Notes under the pieces: generated by a model
Told to the model about the DNA's origin: nothing
Seen by the model: the letters and a program-made list of their open reading frames with translations, nothing else
The model's database searches: none
Position numbers and translations under genes: made by a program
Shown: piece by piece, positions 14,201 through 23,700 of the stretch
Position numbering within the stretch: position 1 is the stretch's first letter
Layout: each line of letters begins with the position of its first letter
Assembly (NCBI GenBank): GCA_001724265.1
Contig: MEDY01000017.1
Location: 79,039-143,038, forward strand
DNA from: Rhizaria sp. SCN 62-66
Taxonomy: Eukaryota > Rhizaria, unplaced
Reading direction: 5' to 3'
Length of the DNA stretch: 64,000 nt

Positions 14201-17200
14201 ATATCAAAGACAGTCGCAGAGTCAACATCGGAGTCGCGTGTTGTGCGGAAAGTACACGCGGCTTTTGTGTGTGATTGGTGCGTGAACTAAGTGCTACGCA
14301 TGCAGGCAGTGAAATAAGCTCCCACAGAAACGCCGCCAACGACGGCGACACAGAAGCAATCGCGCGAGTAACCGCACTCATCGGGCCGTCGTCGCTCGCT
14401 TTCACCGAGGCAGGTGCAGTCGACAAAGAGCTCGCCTGCTCATGCATACTCGCGCGAGTGCGGCTCTCAGAACCAGTACTGCCCGCAGAGTTGCGGCGCG
14501 CAGCAACAGCAGCAGCGTAAGCGGCGGCAAAAGGCAACGGCGCGCGGCGCACAGTCACATGTACTGCAACAGGCACGCGGGCTGCCGTTGAATTCTTTGC
14601 TTCAGCGGCTGTGGTAGGAGCAGGCATGTCACGGCACCAAACAACGGCAGCACCGGGAGCGTTTGCACTCACAGTCACGATATGGACAGGAGCAAATGGC
14701 AGGACGCGCCGCGCAAGCTCCGCGCGCTGAGCGCTTACGTCGCGCTCTAAGGCTGCGTAGGCTGCGTTGTTGCCGCGCGCGCCACGCGGCGCGGCTGCGC
14801 GCGGCGGGGACTGTGGCTCATCCTCAGACAGGCTCATCAGCGTGAGCGCGCTGATCGAAGACGTGATGCCGCTGAGAAACCCCGACGCGGCGCCAGGTCG
14901 CTGCCGCACGGGCGGGGTCGCCAACACAGAGCGCGGCACGGCAGGGCCTGAGCCCGCGCCGCTGTCAGGCGCAAACGAGCAGGCTGACGCAACTGCGGCC
15001 GCGGCCAGCATAGCCGCTTCGGAGTCCAAATCAGTTAGCACGTCGGGTCGCTGTGGCAATGTGGAAGGTGCGGGAGCGAATGGTACGCTGTTGCTATCAG
15101 GCAATGGAGATGCGACAGACGAAGGTCCAGCTGCAAGAGAAGACAGCAGCTCAATCAGGTGTGACTCGGTGAACGCACGTAACTGCTGCGGGCGCAGCGC
15201 CACTGCAAGTGTGGTTTCAGCCGCAAGCGCAATCGCCACGGCAGGTCCTGCGGGCGCTGACGGTAGCTGTGATGTGTCCCTGTCAAGCTCAAACCCCAAC
15301 CAAGGATGCACTGCGGTGCCACACGCCGCTGCCGCCACACCGGGGTCGTTATCAATGCTTCCGCTGTCAGCGCTTCTAGGCGTTCCAGATTGCGTTGGGG
15401 AGAGACATGCGGCGGCCCAGGAAGCAACGCAGGCTAAATGCGCAGTTACACGGATGCGCACGTTGAACGGGCTTAACACACAGTCCGTCCCATAAAACCC
15501 ACGCATTGCAGGCCTCGAAACTGGCGCCTTCTTAGCAGTTGTGCTCGACGATGTGGTTGCACGCGATGCGGCGTTAGTTGCGCGTTGCGTGCGTGCTTTC
15601 CGCGGTGGACATGTCGAGATGTAAATCGCTAGCCCACGGACGCGAATCTCGCGGTGCACACGCAGCCAGGGGCCCGCAGGCACTGCAAACGCCTCGGTCC
15701 ACTCGGGTGCATCCGCAAACACGCCACGCTGCGCAGCGCTGACGGGGCCACGTGGCGGTTGGGTGGAGTGCGCTGCCGACTGAGGGGCAGCACTCTGAGG
15801 AGGTGCAAGAGGAGCAGAACGCGATGATGCCGAAGAATGGTTTGGCGCTGAAGCTGAAGCAAATGCTGTGGTCTGCAGCCCAGGTCCCGGCAGCAGTGGT
15901 GGAGGAGGCAGCGGGCCGTGCTGTCGGCCAGCGTCAGCGCTGTTCACATTCGAGTTTGAGTCAGCAGGTAGCATAGTGAGTGGGTCGTCCAGTTCAGAAG
16001 GCAACTCACCACGTATCGCACTCAGAAACGAGCCAAAATACGATGCCACCTGCGCAGCAGACTGCGCGGCGCTGGTTGCAAGACCGGGGCCAGTGGCGGC
16101 GCGCCGGACCGTGGGTTGGGGCGGCGCCGCGGCAATTGCTGCAGTCGCCGTGGCGCTAATTGCAGCGGTTGTGGCGGTATCTGGGTCAATCAGAGCAGAC
16201 AGGCTCTCTGCGTTTGTGGTAGTGCGGGATAGGGTGTTTAAGCCGGTGGCAGTAGCCGTAAAGCCAGTATTGCCTACACCCACGGGATGAGTGTGAGTGG
16301 AAGAGCCGGGAACAAAGCCAGTATTCTGTACTGAACCGGTTCCTGGTGTGCCTGGTTCACAGTCGCCGTCGGTGTCAGTCTCCTGCTCAGAGTCGCAGTC
16401 GGAAAGGCCCTCGTGCGGTGTCGTCACTACAGAGTCGATGTCGCCATCGTCGTTGGCAATTACAGCGGATTTAGTCGCGCTAACGCCAGCGGGTGGCGAC
16501 TGCGACTGCGTCACAGGTGCAGGCTGGGTGGCAGACGCAGAGGCGCCAGCGGCAGCTGTCGCGGGGGCAAAAGTAGCACCAACAGGAGCGGCAGTGGGCG
16601 GCGTAACAATAGCACGCGGGCGCGCAAGAGAGAACAAACGCTCACGCGTGGACTTACCGGAGGTTGCAGTCGACGCGGCGGTCTTGCTTCCATCATGAGA
16701 GACAGCAGAGTCTGTAGACACAGCGCTAGGAACAGTCTGCGTTGCAGCGGCACCAGTGCGGGCGCCCTTCGTGGGTCCAGTAGAGGGGAATGTGCGTAAC
16801 TGCGCAAGCTCGAGAGTGGCTTCAAGTCCGGTCGCTGGCTCAACGTAGCGGAGCCGCACGTTGGTTAGGCGAGCAACGACGTTTGCCGCAATGTCGCGCG
16901 CCGCGTGCTAGAGCATCGCGCTCGCCGCCGCTGCGGTTGTCACGTGCGCCGCGCCACCGCCAATGTCCGGCGCGGGCGACGCTGGCGTTGGCAGGGGAGT
17001 GGGGGGCAGCACGGGCGGCGAGAGTGGTGAGGCAGCGGTGGCAGATGCGGCAGAGCCGTTGGGCGGGGTGGCAAGCTAGAGCGTGATCTCAAGCCCGTCG
17101 ACGTGCACAACGGTTGACGATGAGAAAAGACGTGACCATGGTACGTCGACGTTCAACGCCTTGATCGAGGCGTTTGTGATGCGGAGCCCAGGGGGCAACG

Positions 17201-17444
17201 GGAGGACATCGGCGAGAGCTGCAAAGCGTGCGACACAGGTGACAAACAGTGAGATGAGCAAAGATATTGAAGGGTACGTAGAGACAGTTGAGATAAATTC
17301 AAAGAACTGGGGCGTACCTTCTGTTTTTACGCGAAGATTCTCAAGGGAGATCTTGCCTGACCAAAGGGAGAGCTTGGTATCGACGTCGTAAAAGTACTTG
17401 TGTGTGTACTTTTGCCAGAGCCCCGAGAGGAAACCCTGCAACAT
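2235..17444 (-). CDS. VPS13: VPS13-like bridge lipid-transfer protein (chorein N-terminal domain) with in-frame TAG codons
   Basis: Exon 1 is 17444-17318, the intron is 17317-17219, and exon 2 runs 17218-2235 to a TGA stop. The predicted product is about 5,036 residues if TAG is read as sense. The N-terminus is a chorein domain: MLQGFLSGLWQKYTHKYFYD, then LWSGKISLENLRVKTEAL, then NVDVPWSRLFSS and VDGLEI. This follows the VPS13 pattern (start MxExxVxxxLNxYLGxY, then L..L.I, IPWK.L, L.GL). Downstream, NVVARLTNVRLRYVEP matches VPS13 NLQVKIxNIHIRYED. A VAB-like stretch (VNATPLELRVTPLPF) lies in the last third, and AHYVADAVENLPRLAG near the end resembles the VPS13 tail. VPS13 proteins bridge membranes and move lipids in bulk. 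Everything between the conserved blocks is Ala/Ser/Thr/Pro-rich. In-frame TAGs lie at codons 90, 146, 1272, 1909 and 2581. ATG2 is a weaker alternative because its N-terminus is related. Confidence 0.8.
9603..9605 (-). other. In-frame TAG codon 5 of VPS13-like gene
   Basis: Codon 2581, between PRTSRSFT and PKPNVPAQTSP. Nearby upstream GT sites give lengths of 10, 17, 32 and 38 nt to this TAG, none a multiple of three. The frame continues open for roughly 2,450 codons. Confidence 0.85.
11619..11621 (-). other. In-frame TAG codon 4 of VPS13-like gene
   Basis: Codon 1909. The context Q-H-Q-L-Q-L-X-L-E-Q-Q-R-R-Q places it at a Gln position of a Gln/Leu alternation, and the neighbouring Gln codons are mostly CAG. 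A 60-nt GT..TAG stretch (11678-11619) would also preserve the frame, so splicing is not excluded here. Confidence 0.75.
13530..13532 (-). other. In-frame TAG codon 3 of VPS13-like gene
   Basis: Codon 1272, between ALALLTH and QHARASIDVVALERD. The nearest upstream GT sites would give introns of 26, 43, 50 and 64 nt ending at this TAG. None keeps the frame, yet the frame is identical on both sides. Confidence 0.85.
16908..16910 (-). other. In-frame TAG codon 2 of VPS13-like gene
   Basis: Codon 146, between ASAML and HAARDIAANVV. In VPS13 proteins the aligned position is usually polar. A 36-nt GT..TAG stretch (16943-16908) could in principle be spliced out in frame, so this site is individually weaker than codons 1, 3 and 5. 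Confidence 0.7.
17076..17078 (-). other. In-frame TAG codon 1 of VPS13-like gene
   Basis: Codon 90 of the spliced frame, directly after the conserved chorein end VDGLEITL. An intron ending at this TAG would have to remove the conserved residues. The frame continues as LATPPNGSAA. Confidence 0.85.
17219..17317 (-). other. Intron in VPS13-like gene (99 nt, stop-free, multiple of three)
   Basis: Begins GTACGCC and ends CTTTGCAG on the minus strand. Removing it joins NLRVKTE to ALADVLPLPPG and restores the chorein spacing. It contains no stop codon in frame, so it would add 33 residues if retained. Confidence 0.85.
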
Positions 17445-17763
17445 CTGTACCGAACGACCCTTGAGCTTGACAGAACTGCTAAAAAGTGGAAATAAGTGTC
17501 GCTATTGTAAGTTTTGCGGGAGGTGTGTGGAATCTAATTTGACGGATGCTGGAGCGAACGCAAAAGGTCTTCAATCAGCTGACCACGAACGGCTCTTTGG
17601 GCTCCCTCACTCGTCGCACGCTGACTGAGCATCGAACAAAATCATGTCTCGCCACTTGAAACCAATAATAAAAGGAACAGTTCTGTATTTTTTTAGTTGT
17701 TTCGTACGTTATTGTATAATAAATTCAAATAATGATCTTCCAGACACCCTCAATCGAGTTCGC
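17445..17763. other. Intergenic region, 5' flank of VPS13-like gene
   Basis: A 319-bp spacer between the VPS13-like start and the UBE3C-like stop. It becomes AT-rich toward 17690-17750. No gene or clear promoter element seen. Confidence 0.6.
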
Positions 17764-20700
17764 TTATGTAAGGTGGAATCCGGTCGTCTGCATCGCAATG
17801 CGCAGCTTGTGCTCAAGCACTTCCTTGCTGCGATACCGCGGCAACTTAATCAAGTTAAAGCACGTCGACGCCGACGGCAGCGCGCTGCGGTCATCCGCCG
17901 CCGCCCCGCCCACACCAAACATCCCGCCCAGCGCCCCCAAGATCCCCCCAGAGTCGTTGTTATCGCCTCCGTAGTCGGAGAGGTTGTGCACACGGACCGC
18001 GAACGGCGGCGTCATGTGCCGGAACCCTCCCAGCGGCGGCCGCGAGCACGCCGTAGCAAACCGCAGCAGCGCGGACCGCTCCGCCGGCGTGAACTTGGCC
18101 ACAACCTCCCAGAACCAGCGCACGATATCGTCCCCCGGCGCCGCAGTGCCGTTGTACACTGTGTGCGCGCGCCAGTCGGCGACGTCGATGTCCTGCCGCG
18201 AGCCGGCGACGAGGACGCCCAACTCGGCGGCGTCGAACAGCCGCGTCCAGTGCGCAGGCACGACGGAGTGGAACCCGTCGAGGAACGCGTCGGTGGCGCC
18301 CGCGGTGGCGCGAGTGAGGTAGTAATCGCTCAGCAGGAGCAAGTACTCGGACACGTTGTCACGCGTTACCGCAACGTCTGCGCCACCAGGACGCAGCGCG
18401 CGCGTAATATGCCGCCCCAACACGTCCTCGGTGACCGAAAACGTGAGGCCGAGGTCCGCGAAGTCGCCCTCAAAGCCCGCGAGCAGCTGCAGCGACCGGT
18501 ACAGAGCCGGGTCGAGCACGCGCAAGTCCGCGATGGTCGGCCGCTGACCCGTGAGACGCGCGAGGAAGAAGGGCGCGAACGGCACTTCGATCAGAATCCC
18601 TTCGTACAGTGCCTTGCCGACGACCTGACCGGCGAGGCGCATCAACGCGCGGTTTTCTGGCAAGATGCGTCCGGCCGGATTGGGCACGTAGAAAGTCTCG
18701 CCGGCGTCAAGCGCAGGCACGGCGGCCTCCACGGCGACTGCGGACGAGTCGGCGGCCGACGCGGCGGCGGCAGCGGCGGCGGCGGCGGCTGCAGCGGCGG
18801 CGGCGGCGGCGGCTTCGGAGGCAGCGTCCGCTTGGGCGCCACTGCTGCGCGCGGCCGCCGCCGCAGCGGCCGCGGTCGCCGTCGCCGCGGTGGCGGTGGC
18901 GGCCGCGACGGCGGCGGTGGTGTTCGCGTGCGCTGACGCCGCGGAGACCGTGGCAAACTCCAGCGGCACTGGCGCGGTGACCGTGAACAGCCCGGCCTCA
19001 GCGCGGAACAACGCCTTGAGCAGCAGCTCGAGAAACTCCTGGAACGGGCCTCCGGAGTCGATGCCTGCCTCGGCCTCACCAGTCACGGGGTCGACGAACG
19101 TCACCGCAACGCGCCCGTTCCACCGGTGGCCGATCTGCTTCAGCGCATCGAGCGCGTCTGCGACAACGCGATCGCGGCGAATCGTGATATGCGCGGCGGG
19201 CGCCGTGCCCCAGCCCTGGGCTGTCTGCAGCGCGATCTTGTCCTTGGCGACGGACCGGCGCAGCGCGTCGACGCGTTCGGGAAACGGCAGCAGAAAGGGC
19301 GTCGCCGCGAGCACGCCCGCAAGCCAGGACGGGGCGCGCGTGGGGTACGCCAGCACGAGGTCATCCGCGCTCACGGGGGCCGTCGCGGCCGCGGACAGCG
19401 CGGCGGCGGAGCCCGCGGCGGGGGCGGCGGTCGGCAATGGGATGCCTGAGGCGGCGACGGCGCGGACGAGCTCGGCGTGTGCGCGGCGCGAATCGCGGGC
19501 CAGGGCACGGCGCGCCTGCTCCGCGGTCACTACCGCACTCGAACTCGAACTCGAGCTCGCAGTTGTTGTAGAGGCCGCTGCACTAGCGTTATTGAGATCT
19601 GCGGACTCGTCCTCCGCGCCGTCGGCGTCGCTGTCACTGGCGGCGGCGTCTGCGTCCGCGTCCTCGTCGTCGTCCAGCGCAGCTGCACGGCGCAACAGGT
19701 AGAAAGCGCGCGCCTCCTTGCCAACCACGCCCGCGGCGGTATCGGCGACGTCGTTCTCGTCGCTGCCGCCGTCGTCGCCGTCGTCGCCGCCCGTCCCACG
19801 CAGCGCCCACGCGTGGTCGCGCATGCGCAGGCGTGTCGTGCGCGGCAACAGCGCAAAATGCCGGCCGAGAACAGCCTCCGCGGCCAAGTCAGGCCCGCCG
19901 TCGTCCCCAGCGACAGTGGCAGCGCCGGTGCGCGAGGGCGCTAACACTGCCCAGGAGAAGGGATCCGCGCCCGTGGCCGCACTGGCGGGCGCGGCGGCGA
20001 GCCCCATCCCGCGCGCGTGCGCGGCCTCGGGCTGCGCAGCGCGGAGGTCGATCATGAACGGCACGCGCGCGTCACGCTGGTGCAGCTCGCGGACGAGCCG
20101 GGCGAGCACAGGCAGCGAGCGCAAAGCGCCGGCGCGGACCAGCGGCTCGCGCGCGCGGGCGTGGGCGGAGACGCGCAACACGGCGGCCGCGGCGGCGCGG
20201 GCGGCGGCGGGGCCCCTGCGCAGCGCACGGTGCGACGCGATCATCGCTGCCAGTCCGCGGCCGCGCGCGCCGCCGCCGCCGGGACCCGCGGCAGCGCCCG
20301 CGACGACGGCGACCTTACGGGCGAGCGCGGCCTCTGCGGCAGACATCGACCTGACGGCCGCGACGGACAGCCGCGCGAGCTGGCGGGTCATCGCGGGCGA
20401 GCCGGACGGCAGCGCGAGCGAGGCGGCAGCGGCGTCGGGCAGCGTCTGCAGTGCGGAGATAAAGCTCGACGACAGCGCGGCCAGCAGCGCGTGTGCGGCG
20501 GCCAGCGCAGCGGGCGGCAGCGGTGCGCCGGCGGCGTGCCTGCCCATTGCATGCGCCTGCGCCAGTAACCAGTCGGGCTGCGCGGCGTTGCCGCGACGCG
20601 AGCCGTTGCCCCCGTTGCCGCTGTTGGCGCCATTGCCGCTGTCTGCGCCGCGGGAGAACCCCCAGAAGGCGTCGCGCGCGGCGTTCGGCTCCGCAGCGGC

Positions 20701-23700
20701 GGCGGCGGCCGCGACGGCAGCGGGATCGTCTTGGTCGTCGTCGTCCACCTCATCGAAGTCGCCGTCACCGGCGGCAGCGTGATGTCCGTTGTCGCCGTCA
20801 TCGTCCCGCATCGCATGCGCGGCCGCGAAGTCGTCGTCGAGCATCACGTCCACGCGACGGCGCCGCGCGCGCGCCTGCGCCTGCGCCAGACCGGCGCGGG
20901 CCTCCCGCGCGCGCCACGCCTGCCGCCAGCGCGCACCGGCCTCGCGGGCCTCGCGCCGCGCGGCTGCAATCTCGGCCTGCTCCGCACCGGCGCGCGCGCG
21001 CGCTGCGGCGGCTTCGGCGTCGTTAGCGTCCTCTCCGTCGCCGCGCGCGGGCGCGAGCGCGAGCCGGACGAGCCAGAACCCGAGAGCATACGCCTCGCGC
21101 AGAGCCGCGGCGCGGGAAGCGGCCAGCGGAGAGGATAGCAGAGCGGCCGGCTCGAGGCTGCCTTCAGCGGAGCCGAGCGGGGGCAGCGCGGCCGGCGGCC
21201 GCGGCGGCGGGTCGAGCTCCTCACGCGAGCCAGAGAACCCTGCGGCAACGGCGCGGAAGTACGGGTTGTCGGGGGAGTCGAGCCGCGCATTGTAAAAGGC
21301 CAGGCGGCGGCGGAAGCCTGCATCGAGGCGGCGGTGCTTCCGCGCTACACCGGCCTCGTGCGCTGACTTGAGCGCTGTGAGCGTAGTCACGCGCGCGGTG
21401 AACAGCGCCGCGCCCCCGGTCACCCCGGCGGCGGGCGCTTTGGGCGCTGCGAGGGCGGGGGCCGCGGTGGTTGCGGCGCCCAGCGCGTCGAGGTGCGCGG
21501 TGAACGCCGGCAGCGACGGACACAGCGGCATGCCCACCGCAGTCTGCAGCTGCGCGGCCGTGAGCGGCAGCAGAGGCGTGCCCAGCGCAAGTGCCGTGTC
21601 CGCCGCGGCGACAGCCTCGGCGCCGCTCTCGTCGGCGGCCATGGCGTTCGCGGCGGCGGTGTTGGCGCCCGCGGCCGCCGCGGACAGGAGGCGCACCTGT
21701 GCCAGGAGAGTGGCGAGGGCGCCGGCGAGCGCGCCAGGCAGCGCGGCCGCGTCGGTCGAGAGCCCCGCGGCGGGCGGCGCAGCCACGGGCGGAGGCTGCA
21801 TGCAGGTAGCGGCCGCGGTCAGCAGCCAGAGAGTGCCGGGAGGGGCGCGTGCCAGAGGCGCAGACCCGCCGGTACTCATGGGGGTACCTGTGGGACCTGC
21901 GACTGCGAAGACCGTGGATGTCTGCGCGATCAGCGGGCCGAGCTGTGCGAGGCGCGCCTTTGCGGCCGCGGGGGCGGCGGGGAGGCGGCGCAGCGCGGGG
22001 AAAGGCAGGCGCGGCATCGCAGGCGCGAGCAAGGGCGACGCCAGTGTATGCACGCCACGCGGTGACGCCAGCACACCAGCAGCACCGGCAGCAGAAGCGC
22101 CGGTGGCAGCAGCAATGACCGCAGTAACAGCTGAGGAATCTGAGTCTGGAGCGACCGCGGCGGACGCAGCGGCGAGGATGATCGCATACGGCGCTGCAAT
22201 GAGAGCCTTGATCAACGGTGAGTTGAGCGACAGCCACGGCGCCACCGCAGAGGCTAACGCGCGCAGCGGGGACGCGCCCCCGGTGCTGTGGCCGTTGCCA
22301 CAGAGTGCGGAGACGGGGAGTAGCGCCGGGGCGACCGGCCAGCACACGGCCGGCACGGGCCCGCGCGCGGCAGCGGCGGCCGCGGTGGCGGACTCCAGCG
22401 CCAGAGGCAGGCCGGCGCCGGCGCCCGCGGCCGGGTTGGCAATGGAGCTGGGCCGCGCGCTGTGTGCGAGCATGCCGCCCGCAGCGGTCCCACCAGTCGC
22501 AGCGGTCGCGCCAGAAGCGGCAGTCGCGGCAGAAGAACCGGCGGTTGCATTAGCCGCGCGGCGGCGGCGCAGCGGCAGGGGCACGAGCGCGGCTGCAGAC
22601 GGGAAAGCGGGGCGCAGGAGCGTCGCCGGCAGCGGCAGCGGGGACGGAGGCGCAGGCACGGCCAGCAGAGCCACTGTGGCCGAAAGCACGCGCGCACTGA
22701 CCGCGAGCGCCGCGGCGTCGCCGTCCGCGCCCGCTGCGGCCGCTGCGGCGAGCACGGCCAGCGCGCGCGCAGTGAGGGTCACCGCGCCCGCCGAGGCCTC
22801 GGCGGCCGCGCCGACAGCGGCCGCGCCCGCGGGGGCGGCTGCGGCGACGGAGCCGACCGAGGTGGCGACAACGCGTTCCGACAGAGCGCAGAAGAAAAGC
22901 AACAGTGCGGCCGCGGCCGAGGCGCGCGCGGCGGCCGCAGCGGCCGCGGCGGCGGCCTGCGCGCCCACAGTGCCAGCGAGGGCGCCAGTGGCGCCGTGGG
23001 CAGGCGCGGCGACCAGCAAAGACGCCAGCACGGGCGCACGCAGCGCTGAAGTGATACTACCTCCTCCAGCACTGCCGCCAAGACTACTGCTACTGCTGCT
23101 GCTGCCGCCAGCGGTAGTGACTGTAGCTCCAAAGGACGCGGATGAAGCGCCGGTGGGACGGAAGGCGGGTGTAAGCGCGACTGCTGGGCACGCGGCGTAG
23201 ACTGCGCGCTGCCAGGAAGTTAGGCCGCCATGCACGCGCGCAAGGGAAAACGCCACCGGAGACAGCGGCGACTGCGAACCTGAAGACTGCGCAAACAATG
23301 ACGACGACGACGACGACGGCGAGGACAAATATGGCGATGAAGAGTGTGGCGAGAAGAGCGCCACGGCCGCGGCGGCGAGCGGGCCCCAAATCGCTAAAAC
23401 GGCACTGGCGGTCGATGTTGCAGTCGCGCCCGCTGAAGCAGTCGGAAGTGCAGAGAGCGCGGCCGCAGCGGGCGCCAGTGCGACGAAGTGCAGCAAGTAA
23501 CTCCGCAGCAGCAGGGACAGCAGTGGAGATAGCAGCGACGGGGCCCTCGCAGCCACCGCAGCGGCGGCGGTGGCGTTGGCACTGCTCGCGGCGCTATCAG
23601 TGTTGGTGGCGTCAGCGCAGAGGGAAGGCACATATGCGCACAGAGTAGGCACCGCGGTGCCGCCGAGGAGAGACGCAGATTGAGGGCCAGAAAAAATAAG

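Noticed and set aside
9469-17078. Reading the VPS13-like region as several separate genes or a pseudogene
   Set aside because: All segments share one frame, carry only TAG interruptions, have no frameshift and no TAA or TGA, and keep strong codon bias. Decay would produce indels and all three stops.
2235-17444. Selenocysteine or pyrrolysine insertion as the explanation
   Set aside because: Selenocysteine uses TGA, and pyrrolysine is not known in eukaryotic nuclear genes. The TAGs are also scattered in low-complexity sequence, not at a catalytic residue.
21368-23200. 610-codon plus-strand frame opposite the UBE3C-like gene
   Set aside because: Shadow of Ala-rich minus-strand coding; no motifs, no start context, and it ends without relation to any gene boundary.
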